A DNA stretch of 64,000 bases from Arthrobacter sp. ES3-54 (GCF_029504395.1 NZ_JAQFIF010000002.1:372001-436000), one strand, 5' to 3'; shown: positions 1 to 9,595, counted from the stretch's first letter. Numbers and translations are program-made. The notes: generated by a model not told the origin, from the letters alone.

Positions 1-2
1 CA

Positions 3-809
3 GCCGGACAGGTCCTGTTGGATCGAGGACGGCTGCTGATGCAGGAACTGGAAGCTCTGGAGGAGGACGTCCGGCAGGTCGGCGCAGGTGCCACTGGCGT
101 CCTCCGTGTCGGCTTCACCGGAACAGCCACCTACCGGCTGATGCCCAGCATCGTGCAGGCCGCCCGACGCACTTTTCCCGGGCTCCGCATCACCGTGCAG
201 GGCGAAATGCTGACGCCGCAGATGGAGTCCGCACTCGAGGACGGAAGGCTCGACGTCGCCGTCCTCCGACCCCCAGTCCGCTCCGGAACTGTGGCCCTCA
301 AACTGCTCGAACAGGATCAGCTGGTCGCGGCACTCCCGGCGGATTCGCCGCTGGCGGAAAAGGGCACCGTGGAACTGGCGGAGCTCGCCGGCCAGGACTT
401 CGTCGGTTATCCGAGCTACTCCGCGGTCAGCAGCATCGTCGTGGACGCCTGCCGCAAAGCCGGGTTCCAGCCGCGACTCGTCCAGGAGGCCAGGGAAACC
501 TCCACCCTGCTCTCGCTCGTCGCGGCGGGGATGGGGATCGCCCTAGTGCCGATGACTTCCCGAATGTTTTCCTTTCAGGGTGTCGTCTTCCGTCCGTTGC
601 ATAACCCGCCGCCGGTCGACCTCGCCGTTGCCTGGATCCGCGACGCTGAGACACCCCTGCTGCGCAGCTTCCTGCAGCTCTTCGATTTACCTCCCACGTC
701 GGGCCCTGGCCAGCAACAGCCCCCGCTACGCCCCGCGGAGTCGCCGGCCCAGTCCCTGCCACAGTCACAACCCGCATCCGCAACAAAGGAACCACCCCGT
801 GAAAATTGA
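3..809 (+). CDS. LysR-family regulator of catechol genes, 5' end outside window
   Basis: The reading frame is open from base 3, so the N-terminal helix-turn-helix lies upstream of the window and only the linker and effector-binding domain are seen. The visible protein is a periplasmic-binding-like LysR domain: an opening strand (LRVGFTGTATYRL), a central segment ending in DVAVLRPP, and a GMGIALVP motif near its end. A Pro/Gln/Ser-rich tail follows. The gene overlaps the catB start by 11 bases in the same direction, so it is co-transcribed with the cat genes. From this position it probably senses cis,cis-muconate or benzoate like CatR/CatM/BenM; that effector is inferred. Identification as LysR is secure, the specific role less so. 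Confidence 0.85.
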   Translation, partial: AGQVLLDRGRLLMQELEALEEDVRQVGAGATGVLRVGFTGTATYRLMPSIVQAARRTFPGLRITVQGEMLTPQMESALEDGRLDVAVLRPPVRSGTVALKLLEQDQLVAALPADSPLAEKGTVELAELAGQDFVGYPSYSAVSSIVVDACRKAGFQPRLVQEARETSTLLSLVAAGMGIALVPMTSRMFSFQGVVFRPLHNPPPVDLAVAWIRDAETPLLRSFLQLFDLPPTSGPGQQQPPLRPAESPAQSLPQSQPASATKEPPREN

Positions 810-1899
810 CCGCATTGAGGCCATTCCCTACGCCATTCCTTACGCGCGGCCGCTGAAGTTCGCCAGCGGCGAGGTGACTTCCGCGGAACACGTGCTGGTC
901 CGGATCTACACGGACACCGGCATCTGCGGTATCGCGGACACCCCGCCGCGGCCCTACACCTACGGCGAAACCCAGGATTCGATCGTCTCGGTGGTGACCA
1001 AGGTCTTTGCCCCGCAACTCATCGGGCTGGACCCGCTGGACCGCTCCAAGGTCCAGCAGCTGCTCCGGCGCACGGTCAACAACCCCACGGCCAAGGGGGC
1101 CCTGGACATCGCGCTCTGGGATGTCATCGGGATCTCGCTGGGCACCCCGGTGCACAAACTGCTGGGCGGCTTCACCGACAGCATGCGGGTCTCGCACATG
1201 TTGGGCTTCAAGCCCGCCGCCGAGCTTCTGGAAGAAGCGCTGCGGTTCCGTGAAACGTTCGGCATCAACACCTTCAAGCTCAAGACCGGGCGGCGGCCCC
1301 TCTCCCTCGACGTCGAGGCCTGCCATGTTTTGCGGGAGGGCCTTGGCGAGGACGCCGAGATCTACCTCGACGCCAACCGTGGCTGGACGGCGAACGAGGC
1401 CATGGAGGTCCTGCGCAGGACCGAAGGCCTGGGCCTGTCCATGCTGGAGGAGCCGTGCGATGCCGGCGAGGCGATGGGACGGCGCCGGCTGGTGCAGAGT
1501 TCCAGCATCCCGATCGTGGGCGACGAAAGTGTCCCCACCCTAGGCGATGTCTCACGCGAATTGCTTTCCGGCGGCAGCACCGCGATCTGCATTAAGACTG
1601 CGCGCAGCGGTTTCACCGAAGCCCAGCAGATCCTCGGCCTCTGCGTGGGCCTCGGCGTGGACGTCACTATGGGCAACCAGATCGACACCCAGATCGGCAG
1701 CCTCGCCACGGTCACCTTTGGTGCGGCGTTCGAGGCCAGCTCCCGGCGGGCCGGGGAGCTCTCCAACTACCTGGACATGACGGACGACCTGCTCGCGGAG
1801 CCGCTAAAAATCATGAACGGCGCCATTCGGGTCCGCGAGGTCCCCGGCGTCGGCGCGGCCATCGACGCCGACAAGCTGCAGAAATACCGGCAGGACTAG
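799..1899 (+). CDS. catB: muconate cycloisomerase
   Basis: Converts cis,cis-muconate to (+)-muconolactone in the catechol branch of the beta-ketoadipate pathway; cytoplasmic, Mn-dependent. The 366-residue protein is the usual length. Enolase-superfamily residues are in place: Lys160-x-Lys162 (FKLKTG), metal ligands Asp191 (DANRGW), Glu217 (LEEP) and Asp242 (GDES), and Lys266 (IKTARSGF). The start is a GTG eight bases after AAAGGA and overlaps the end of the LysR gene; upstream in-frame codons lack a ribosome site and lie inside the regulator. catC follows after 68 bases and catA after a longer gap, so this is a cat operon in the order regulator-B-C-A. Confidence 0.95.
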   Translation: MKIDRIEAIPYAIPYARPLKFASGEVTSAEHVLVRIYTDTGICGIADTPPRPYTYGETQDSIVSVVTKVFAPQLIGLDPLDRSKVQQLLRRTVNNPTAKGALDIALWDVIGISLGTPVHKLLGGFTDSMRVSHMLGFKPAAELLEEALRFRETFGINTFKLKTGRRPLSLDVEACHVLREGLGEDAEIYLDANRGWTANEAMEVLRRTEGLGLSMLEEPCDAGEAMGRRRLVQSSSIPIVGDESVPTLGDVSRELLSGGSTAICIKTARSGFTEAQQILGLCVGLGVDVTMGNQIDTQIGSLATVTFGAAFEASSRRAGELSNYLDMTDDLLAEPLKIMNGAIRVREVPGVGAAIDADKLQKYRQD

Positions 1900-1967
1900 C
1901 CCGGCCCGGCCCGCATCCTGACCTCAGAACGCCCGCACACCGCTCCCCACCCCGCAAGGAGAACCAC

Positions 1968-2246
1968 ATGCTGTACCTGGTCCGCATGGACGTCAATATT
2001 CCGCTGGACATGCCCAAAGAACGCGCCGACGCCATCAAGGCGGAAGAGCGGGAGTATTCCCAGCATCTGCAGCGCGACGGACGCTGGGCGCATTTGTGGC
2101 GGGTCGTGGGCGAATACTCCAACTACTCGGTGTTCGACGTCGCGGACAACGACGAGTTGCACACCCTGCTCTCCGGACTGCCGCTCTTCCCCTACATGGA
2201 CATCAAGGTGACGCCGCTGGCCAAGCACCCGTCCACTGTCGAATAG
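1968..2246 (+). CDS. catC: muconolactone delta-isomerase
   Basis: Isomerises muconolactone to 3-oxoadipate enol-lactone, the step after CatB. The protein has 92 residues, the normal size for this small decameric enzyme, and has the family's opening MLYLVRMDVNIP and central WAHLWRVVGEYSNYSVFDV, ending with the LPLFPYMDIKVTPLAKHPS segment. AAGGAG stands seven bases before the ATG. It lies between catB and catA on the same strand. Confidence 0.95.
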   Translation: MLYLVRMDVNIPLDMPKERADAIKAEEREYSQHLQRDGRWAHLWRVVGEYSNYSVFDVADNDELHTLLSGLPLFPYMDIKVTPLAKHPSTVE

Positions 2247-2293
2247 CCCGGCCCCTCACTCGAGCATTCATATCCAAAAGCTTTCAATGGGCC

Positions 2294-2309
2294 GGAAATA
2301 GGTATTTCC
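2294..2309. promoter_or_regulatory. perfect palindrome upstream of catA, possible operator
   Basis: GGAAATA-GG-TATTTCC is a perfect 7+2+7 inverted repeat in the 193-base gap between catC and catA. It resembles the TGGAAAT-type half-sites bound by IclR-family regulators rather than the T-N11-A site of LysR proteins. Its position, about 130 bases before the catA ATG, suits a promoter-proximal operator. Which protein binds it is unknown. Confidence 0.5.
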
Positions 2310-2337
2310 CCTCGATCAATTACGGGCCTACCGTTGA

Positions 2338-3288
<951 letters not shown>

Positions 3289-3448
3289 GCCCCCTTTTCA
3301 GCGCCGGGGCCGGAACCACCCGGCCCGGGCCCAACCCCAATATCATCCCCACCACCCGCCGTAATGCCGCGTGCCCAAAATGAAGTGGCCGCAGCCGCCC
3401 GGCCCCCGGATCAGTCGGGTCAGAACATCACACGAAAGTGAGTTACCG

Positions 3449-4816
3449 GTGACTAAACTCGCCTATAACGTCCAGGACGTTATCGACAGCACGCCCATGG
3501 GAATCAAACGATGGTCCATCGTCGTCCTCTGTTTCGTGATCGCACTGCTGGACGGATTCGACACCCAGTCGATTGCCTTCATCGGACCGGCAATCGCCGA
3601 AGACTTCGGCCTGCAGGCCACTGACATGACCTGGGTGATCACCGCCAGCACCGTTGGCATGTGCGTGGGCGCGATGTCCCTTGGCACCTTCGGGGACAGG
3701 ATCGGTCGGAAGAAGACCATCCTGCTCGCCCTGACCCTTTTTGGTGTGTTCTCCCTTGCCGGTGCTTTTGCTCAATCCCTGGAGCAGATTGTCATTCTGC
3801 GCTTCCTCATTGGCCTCGGCATGGGCGGGGCCACCCCGGCGCTGCTGGCCCTGACTGCCGAGTACAGTCCCAAATCGCGCCGCGGCACGTTCATGACATT
3901 GGTGTTGCTTGGCCTGCCCGGTGGCGCGCTACTCGGTGGGCTTGTGGCGGCGGCATGGCTGCCAGTGATGGGCTGGCGTGGCATCTTCCTGGCCGGCGGC
4001 GTGCTGCCACTTGCCATGGTGTTGGTCTGCAGCAAGATTCTCTCCGAATCGCCGATCTTCCTGGCGGCCAAGGGCACCTCCGCAGCCGACGCACAGGCGC
4101 GTCAGATCATGGCCTCAATTTCCGGGAGCCCAGTCAGCCCGGACGCCGTGCTCGCAACAAACGACAAAATGGAGGAGCGCAGCTCCGTCGCCGCACTTTT
4201 CTCCGCTAAGTACCGGATGGTCACCATCGCAGTCTTCGCCACCTACCTGCTCAATTGGATCGCGTGGTTCCTGCTGCTGCTCTGGATGCCAACCGCGCTC
4301 AAGATGTTGGGGCTGGCCGGTTCGCAGGCCGCGATGGGAACCGTGACCGTCAACGGCGCCTTTATCCTCTTCGCCATCCCTCTGTCCATCATCCTGCCCA
4401 AGGTCAACCCCAGAAAATTGCTGCTGGTCATGTTTGCGGCGGGGATCGTCATCGCGCTGGGCCTGGGCCTGGCCGGTTCCAACTTTGCGCTGGTCTTCGT
4501 GCTGATCGGGCTGGCGGGCTTCGGCATTGGCGGCCAGCAGTTGGCCCTGAACTACCTGATCGCCAACGCCTACCCCACCCAGCTTCGTGCCACGGCTACC
4601 GGCTGGGGCATCGGAATTGGTCGCCTCGGTTCCATCGTTGGCTCTGCCCTCGGCGGGGTCATTCTCACTGGACTCGGCGTCTCCGGCTACTTCATGGCAC
4701 TCGCGGTACCCCTGGTTCTGGCCGGACTGGCCACCCTGATGGTGCGAAGCTCGACAGCTAAAGCCGAGATTGCTTCGACGGAGCCGGCGCCACTGGAACG
4801 TGAAGCCATCAGCTGA
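3449..4816 (+). CDS. MFS aromatic acid:H+ symporter, benzoate-type
   Basis: Twelve-helix major facilitator of about 455 residues, AAHS family. Diagnostic features are the first-helix motif DGFDTQ, the loop 2-3 motif GDRIGRKK and the SPKSRRGT segment after helix 4. The likely role is uptake of benzoate or a related aromatic acid (BenK/PcaK-like), judged from location between catA and a benD-like gene. I take the GTG at 3449 as the start (AAAGTGAG upstream); the open frame runs back to 3371 but adds a Pro-rich stretch unlike this family. Substrate cannot be fixed from sequence. Confidence 0.88.
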   Translation: MTKLAYNVQDVIDSTPMGIKRWSIVVLCFVIALLDGFDTQSIAFIGPAIAEDFGLQATDMTWVITASTVGMCVGAMSLGTFGDRIGRKKTILLALTLFGVFSLAGAFAQSLEQIVILRFLIGLGMGGATPALLALTAEYSPKSRRGTFMTLVLLGLPGGALLGGLVAAAWLPVMGWRGIFLAGGVLPLAMVLVCSKILSESPIFLAAKGTSAADAQARQIMASISGSPVSPDAVLATNDKMEERSSVAALFSAKYRMVTIAVFATYLLNWIAWFLLLLWMPTALKMLGLAGSQAAMGTVTVNGAFILFAIPLSIILPKVNPRKLLLVMFAAGIVIALGLGLAGSNFALVFVLIGLAGFGIGGQQLALNYLIANAYPTQLRATATGWGIGIGRLGSIVGSALGGVILTGLGVSGYFMALAVPLVLAGLATLMVRSSTAKAEIASTEPAPLEREAIS

Positions 4817-4890
4817 CGCGGGGGCACCTACGCAGAATATCGAACTGGCCTCAACGGCTGAAAAATCCCAATAAGAGAGGACGCACAGCA

Positions 4891-5664
4891 ATGCGTTTTA
4901 CCGACAAGGTTGTTGTGGTGACCGGCGCTGCCCAAGGGATTGGTGCCGTCGTCGCCCGTAGGATTGCCGCCGAGGGAGGCACCTTAGTGCTGGCGGACCG
5001 GTCCGAGCTGGTCATTGAAGTGTGTGCTGAGCTGACGGCCAGTGATGCACCTGCACGATATTTCCTTTGCGATCTGGAAACTTATGCGGGCGCCGTGAAG
5101 CTGATGGCCTACGCCGTGGCAGAGTTCGGACGCATCGACATCCTGATCAACAATGTCGGCGGTACGATCTGGACCAAGCCCTACGAGCACTACGAGGAGG
5201 ACGAGATCGAGGCCGAAGTGCGGCGCTCCCTCTTCCCCACGCTGTGGTGCTGCCGCGCAGTGCTGCCGCATATGGTCGAACGGACGGCCGGGGTCATCGT
5301 GAACGTCTCCTCGATAGCCACCCGAAGCATCAATCGCGTTCCATACGCGTCGTCCAAGGGTGGGGTCAACGCTCTGACCGCGTCGCTGGCGTTCGAAGCC
5401 GCTCCGAAGGGTATCCGGGTAGTGGCCACCGCGCCCGGCGGCACGGAAGCTCCGCCGCGGAAGGTCCCGCGCAACCCGAACGCGCAGTCCGCCCAGGAAG
5501 AGACGTGGTACCAGCAGATCGTGGACCAGACCACCGAAAGCACCCTCTTCAAGCGGTACGGCACGCTGGAAGAGCAGGCAGCTCCGATCTTGTTCATGGC
5601 CTCTGACGACGCCAGCTACATCACTGGCGCGGTGCTGCCGGTGGGCGGCGGGGACCTTGGGTAA
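4891..5664 (+). CDS. benD: benzoate cis-diol dehydrogenase-like SDR
   Basis: Short-chain dehydrogenase, 257 residues. The nucleotide-binding motif is TGAAQGIG at about 11-18, NNVGG follows the fourth strand, catalytic Ser is in NVSSIA and the YxxxK motif is YASSK. The segment GGTEAPPRKVPRN after the active site is typical of 1,6-dihydroxycyclohexa-2,4-diene-1-carboxylate dehydrogenase (BenD), which oxidises the benzoate dihydrodiol to catechol with NAD. AGAGAGG lies about ten bases before the ATG. It sits behind the MFS permease and upstream of a flavin reductase. No benABC dioxygenase genes occur in the window, so the substrate-producing step must be encoded elsewhere. Confidence 0.85.
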   Translation: MRFTDKVVVVTGAAQGIGAVVARRIAAEGGTLVLADRSELVIEVCAELTASDAPARYFLCDLETYAGAVKLMAYAVAEFGRIDILINNVGGTIWTKPYEHYEEDEIEAEVRRSLFPTLWCCRAVLPHMVERTAGVIVNVSSIATRSINRVPYASSKGGVNALTASLAFEAAPKGIRVVATAPGGTEAPPRKVPRNPNAQSAQEETWYQQIVDQTTESTLFKRYGTLEEQAAPILFMASDDASYITGAVLPVGGGDLG

Positions 5665-5702
5665 TTCAGCTCGGCCTGAACAACAGCAGAAAGGAGAAGT
5701 CG

Positions 5703-6287
5703 ATGACTCAGGAAGTCATGGGATGCATTGAAGAACGAGAATTGCGCCACGCCTTTGGCATGTTCGCCGCCGGTGTCACGGTGGTCACCACCCGGACGGA
5801 CGACGGCGTTCCGCACGGCGCCACCGTCAGCGCCTTCACCGCGGTATCCCTCGACCCGCCGCTTGCCCAGGTCACACTGACCCGGGCCTCGCGCGGCGCC
5901 CGGTATCTGGAAGCTGCGCCGTTCGCTATCAACATCCTGTCGGTAGAACAAAAGGATGTCGCCCTGCACTTCGCTGGCAAAGTCCTTGACGCGGAACCGG
6001 AATGGACGCTGGACGGCAACGTCCCGGTGCTGACGGGGAACGCCGCGACGCTTGAGTGCCGGCCGTGGAATATCTACGACGGCGGCGATCACATCATCGT
6101 TGTCGGCGAGGTCATCGCACTGGACATCACGAAGCGGGAACCCCTCGTGTTGTTCGGCGGTGAGTTCCACAATCCAGGAGGACGGATCGAGGGTGCCCGG
6201 CGGGATAACTCCGGCGATGCTCCCGAATCGGACTGGTTCGCCGGCTCCAGCTCCTTCAGGCCGCTTCACGACCGGACACCTCTCTAA
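5703..6287 (+). CDS. flavin reductase domain protein (HpaC/PheA2-like)
   Basis: A 194-residue protein of the flavin-reductase-like family that reduces FMN or FAD with NAD(P)H for a two-component monooxygenase. Recognisable motifs are FAAGVTVVTT, GATVSAFTAVSLDPP and PFAINILS, with a C-terminal GGEFH segment where the family has a conserved GxxH. GAAAGGAGAAG stands just before the ATG, 38 bases after benD, so it is probably the last gene of the cat/ben transcript. The partner oxygenase is not adjacent; the sequence downstream is degenerate. Confidence 0.85.
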   Translation: MTQEVMGCIEERELRHAFGMFAAGVTVVTTRTDDGVPHGATVSAFTAVSLDPPLAQVTLTRASRGARYLEAAPFAINILSVEQKDVALHFAGKVLDAEPEWTLDGNVPVLTGNAATLECRPWNIYDGGDHIIVVGEVIALDITKREPLVLFGGEFHNPGGRIEGARRDNSGDAPESDWFAGSSSFRPLHDRTPL

Positions 6288-6365
6288 TCTGGCCGGCCCT
6301 GCAGGGCGCAGCGATCTACATGTCGGGCTATGCGACTCAGTCTCCCGAGTACGCGTTCAGGACCT

Positions 6366-6720
6366 GACCCAGGGTGGGTCGCCGCCCAGGGTCAGATCCT
6401 CCGGCGTGTGGTCGGCCAGCGCGGCAAACATCACCTCGCTTCGCTCTGGTACAGCTCACCGTAAGTCTCGATCTGGCCACGCCATTCGTCGTCGCACAGA
6501 TCGGCGGACACCAGCATCTGGTTCAGCGTCGGCGGGCGCAGGGGGACCGCGACGTCAGGCAGTAAACGGCGTTGCAGATGGCCCGGGACGAGGTAGATCC
6601 GATCCGCCGGCCGGGGGCAATGATCTTCGAGAAGGAGTCCCGAAGATGACGTCATCCGGGTTGGCTTCCCGCAAGGGGTCAGTGGCTTGGCGTCCAAGCG
6701 GAGGCAGGCCGTAGGCGTTG
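6366..6720 (-). pseudogene. degenerate coding remnant, not identified
   Basis: The minus strand shows protein-like stretches in different frames: NAYGLPPLG...NPDDVIFGTP near 6630-6720, then PADRIYLVPGHLQRRLLPDVAVPL at about 6520-6610, then GELYQSEA and ALADHTPEDLTLGGDPPWV towards 6370. At least two frame changes separate them, so no intact product is made. The piece VIFGTP recalls the tail of luciferase-family monooxygenases but this is weak. It lies convergent to the flavin reductase and next to an R1 repeat copy, as expected for a gene cut by rearrangement. Confidence 0.35.
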
Positions 6721-6955
6721 TCCTCCAGACCAACCTGTTTGCCCGGCGGCATCGACCACCCCCTGCCGGCGTTCCGCATGCCGAGCGGGCGCTCGATGAC
6801 GTCGCCACGCTATCTTCGGAGATTGCCGCGGCCGCGATAGCATCGCTCCCACAGGATCTGACTTTCAACGCACCCGTCGTTCTCCAGTCGATCTACGACA
6901 CAGAACCGTGTTGCGTTTCTCTGCATTCAGCGGAGTGGTTCTACGCGGAAGTTTC

Positions 6956-7422
6956 GTCCAGCAAGCCGGTCCCCACCGCGACACCATCCGCCCGCACTGG
7001 CGCTGCGAAAAATCCGATACAGATATTGGAATCGCGCATACCCCCGGCCGCAAAACTGTCCCGCTCGGGTTGGATAATCGCGACAGTTGCACCCGCCCGC
7101 GCAGATCATTGGCTGCGTCCGGGTCTGCACCAACGAACAGGACCTGGCAGCGCCGCGCAAGGCGCTTACTTGTCTGGGCGTCCTCGAGGGCCTGCAATGG
7201 TAGAACGGCGTGACCGGCAGGAACGGGAACGGCCGGGACTGAACGAAGCCTGGCTGCTGTCCGGGCCGGCGGCACCCTGGTCGGCACCAAACTCGATCGG
7301 TTCGCCCGGCCCCTACCCGATGCTCGATGCTCGATGCTCGATCCCGGAAACATAGGGACTCCGGCCCGACCCGACCCACATATGACCCGATCCGAAGCCC
7401 GAAATGTGGACAATGTACACAC
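6956..7422 (+). repeat. R1 repeat copy A (res-like sites, resolvase relic, dyad; centre deleted)
   Basis: Contains a site resembling the 31-bp GTGTC...GACAC repeat of copies B and F, but with its left end altered (6956-6984); a second inverted site TGCGA...TCGC (7004-7035); a third, AACTGTC...GACAGTT, 35 bases end to end (7054-7088); then decayed resolvase coding (7100-7320). The terminator and tRNA end present in other copies are missing. Instead a 7-base GATGCTC run repeats three times (7319-7340) at the junction, and the copy resumes with the tail and the GTGGACaatGTACACAC dyad (about 7405-7422). Homologous stretches recur at 14315, 26175, 31371, 50806 and 63240. Confidence 0.75.
7100..7340 (+). 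pseudogene. serine resolvase N-terminal relic (in R1 copy A)
   Basis: Broken frames give pieces matching the Tn3-type resolvase catalytic domain: a QDLAA-like stretch, the LGVPEGR-like stretch, RERPGLNEA, an AGGT-like stretch and KLDRFARPLPDA-like residues, separated by frame changes. In the known family these correspond to the segment between the catalytic Ser region and the long E helix. It lies directly downstream of res-like sites, the normal arrangement for a resolvase gene and its res. The relic cannot encode an active enzyme. Confidence 0.65.
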
Positions 7423-7551
7423 GCCAAATTGGCCAGCTCCAAGCAGCAATGGTGAGTCCACGGCCCCCTTTCACCCGTCAGTTTGATCTGATTCAACGAA
7501 ACATGTCCGGCACCCACGGCGAATACGGATGGGCGTCGCCCGATTGACTCG

Positions 7552-7593
7552 AATGACAAATATCGTGAACATTCGTCAACGAGCTTTGTCATT
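7552..7593. repeat. 9-bp inverted repeat, 24-bp spacer
   Basis: AATGACAAA (7552-7560) is matched by TTTGTCATT (7585-7593). The TGACA/TGTCA arms and overall 42-base size resemble the recombinase-type sites in R1, but no gene adjoins. The 7423-7770 stretch otherwise shows nothing I can call. Confidence 0.35.
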
Positions 7594-7770
7594 AAGTTGA
7601 ACTATCTGTCATTTTGAGGCTCCCGGCGAACATGCAGGTCCCTTCCTGCCATGTCGGCACCGTGGTAGAGTCCGTTCACAGTCTGCCGCCTCCGGGTTCC
7701 CGGATCCTGGATTCCGGAAGAGGCGGGGCGGTTCCGGGCTCAGCTGGAACGTGGAACAAAGGAATAGCCC

Positions 7771-7947
7771 ATGTGTATGGACCCGTCGTCCTGGCCAGGA
7801 TTCCCCGAAAGCCAACCTCCCGCGGACCCGGCACCCGGCGGCCCTTCCCGCAATGACACTGCGGGGGTACGCCGGCAGGCCTCGGCAACCCGTTCTTTGT
7901 CGCCCCCTCCCGCATACTTAAACCAGCGGCCGAGAGGGTGTCGGTAA
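7771..7947 (+). CDS. small hypothetical protein, 58 aa
   Basis: ATG at 7771 is preceded at eight bases by AAAGGA, a good ribosome site, and opens a 58-codon frame rich in Pro, Ser and Arg beginning MCMDPSSWPGFPESQPP. No family is recognised. It could be the 5' remnant of a longer gene, since composition changes after it. It points towards the end of the anti-sigma-like gene. Called mainly because of the clear ribosome site. Confidence 0.3.
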   Translation: MCMDPSSWPGFPESQPPADPAPGGPSRNDTAGVRRQASATRSLSPPPAYLNQRPRGCR

Positions 7948-8067
7948 TCTGCGGAGTAGCTTTTGTACGAATAGCCCCCGAGAACGCAGGACGATGGGCC
8001 GCCGTGACGGCCGATCTCTGCGGAATGCCCACACTGGTACTCCGCCCTAGTGCCCAGATTGCTTCAG

Positions 8068-8724
8068 CTATTTCTCCAGGGCGGGGATTCCGAGCCGGGC
8101 GCAGACCTCGGCCGGGCCGGGGATGACGGCGACAGTATTGTCCACAACGCATGCGGTCAGGAACGGTATGTAATTTCCGAAAGCCTTGATGGCGGGATCC
8201 GGGAAAAGGGGCTTGCCGTTTTGGTCGTTAACTGCTTCTACAGTGGGCATAGCCCCCGGAGTAGGGGAGATGAAACCCTTGGGGATGAGGTCGTCATTAA
8301 TGCCGGTTTGGTTCATGTTCCCCATGTCCCACGCACGGCTGCACTGATTTATGGGATCTACGACCTGTTTCATTCCGGCGTTCCTATTTTCAGGATTGGG
8401 GTTGTTCTGCGTGTCGAATCCTGCGATGAAGATCCCGGTCGTGATGTAGGGGTTTTTAGTTTCCCCGGGCACCCCGACAACAGGAGGTCTGGTAGTGAGA
8501 TCGGCGCGGTAGTAGCAGCGGATGTCGCGTTTGTCCTCCACCGGTGCCAAGGCCACGTAGACACCGCCGGCGGTGGTGCCGGCCAGTGCCAGCCCGGCGA
8601 AGGTCAGCATTGCCGGTTTGCGCCACCGCGGGATTAGTTTGGGCGTCCGGCGGGCTTCCTGGACCAGGAGGTTCTGGACTCGATTCTTCGTGTCCTTCGG
8701 GTAGGTCACTTCAGACAGGTTCAT
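8068..8724 (-). CDS. single-pass membrane protein, probable anti-sigma partner
   Basis: 218 residues: a basic cytoplasmic N-terminus (about 1-35), one hydrophobic helix (about 38-62, AMLTFAGLALAGTTAGGVYVAL), then an extracytoplasmic region with several Cys and Asn/Pro-rich stretches. Its ATG overlaps the stop of the upstream sigma gene by four bases (ATGA), so the two are translationally coupled. That layout is the usual one for an ECF sigma factor and a membrane-bound anti-sigma factor; there is no recognisable zinc anti-sigma motif, so the role is inferred from context and topology. Confidence 0.65.
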   Translation of the reverse strand: MNLSEVTYPKDTKNRVQNLLVQEARRTPKLIPRWRKPAMLTFAGLALAGTTAGGVYVALAPVEDKRDIRCYYRADLTTRPPVVGVPGETKNPYITTGIFIAGFDTQNNPNPENRNAGMKQVVDPINQCSRAWDMGNMNQTGINDDLIPKGFISPTPGAMPTVEAVNDQNGKPLFPDPAIKAFGNYIPFLTACVVDNTVAVIPGPAEVCARLGIPALEK

Positions 8725-9332
8725 GACAGCCTCGCTTCAACGATCGTCTTTTCGAGTTGTTCGATGGGCTCTAGTGCCCCGTTCATGGCGGCCAACTTGG
8801 CCCGTGCACGATGCAGTCTCGATTTCACTGTCCCGATCCGTACGCCGAGGGTCTTGGCGGCCTCTTCCTGGCCGACTCCGTTCATCAGGCACAGGATCAC
8901 AACGTCCCGTTCCCCGTCGTTCAACCCCGCCGTCGTGTCCAGCAGTTCGCGGACGGCACGCTCCGCGTCGAGCCTCGAGGCGACCGCTTCAGCGTGGTCT
9001 GCTTCAGGTTGACCGTGCCGGGCATCGGAGTGCGGCAGCCTGGCAAGGAAATTGGCGTGCCGCCGGGATCCCCTGGCGCGGTTGCGGTTCGCGTTCGTGG
9101 CTACCCCGAGCAGCCACGGGAGAACCGTGTCCCTCTCCGGTCTGAGTCTGTTCCGCTGCCGCCACGCCTCCAAAAAGGTGATCGAGACGAGTTCCTCCGC
9201 GTCGTGCCAAGAACCGCACCGGGACAGGCAGTACCGAAAGACCGCATCGGCGTGCCTGTCGAACAGGACCCCGAAGGCATCAGCATCGCCTGCAATGCAC
9301 TTACGCCACAGGTCTTCGTCGGTTTCCCCCAT
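8721..9332 (-). CDS. ECF-type RNA polymerase sigma factor
   Basis: About 203 residues. Region 2 is visible as FGVLFDRHADAVFRYCLSR and AEELVSITFLEAWR; region 4 as LNDGERDVVILCLMNG followed by the helix-turn-helix EEAAKTLGVRIGTVKSRLHRAR. Typical of sigma-70 family ECF factors that recruit polymerase to extracytoplasmic stress or signal promoters. I chose the ATG at 9332 (GAGG upstream), with 9341 as an alternative; the frame stays open to 9554 but that extension does not look like sigma sequence. It is coupled to the membrane protein downstream. Confidence 0.88.
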   Translation of the reverse strand: MGETDEDLWRKCIAGDADAFGVLFDRHADAVFRYCLSRCGSWHDAEELVSITFLEAWRQRNRLRPERDTVLPWLLGVATNANRNRARGSRRHANFLARLPHSDARHGQPEADHAEAVASRLDAERAVRELLDTTAGLNDGERDVVILCLMNGVGQEEAAKTLGVRIGTVKSRLHRARAKLAAMNGALEPIEQLEKTIVEARLS

Positions 9333-9539
9333 TAGCCTCATGCCTTGTAGTGTCCGCAGGACTCGAAAAGGTTCCCAATCCGCCAAAATAGATTTCGCCG
9401 TTCCCGGGCCGGACTCCGAGTCCCTCCCCCTGCCAGCACTGAGAGTCAAAGCTACGGCAGCCAGGACACTTAAGACGGAAGGCGGAAGCTGCGCCGCCGC
9501 GCGGATCTGATCATCAGATGCAACATGTTGAGGAACGCC

Positions 9540-9595
9540 GACTGTCGTAGCCACCGTCCATACTCAGGTCTGCGTGGATCATGCATCAGGTGCAA
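9540..9595 (+). repeat. 56-bp direct repeat, left copy
   Basis: Matches 10164-10219 at 51 of 56 positions by eye. The two copies are in the same orientation, 624 bases apart, and bracket the small gene at 9663-10085. Core shared string: GCGTGGATCATGCATCAG. No recombinase gene lies inside, so the pair could be ends of a small mobile cassette or scars of a duplication. Confidence 0.7.

Noticed and set aside
427..1326. 299-codon minus-strand frame
   Set aside because: Shadow of the LysR and catB genes with no recognisable features.
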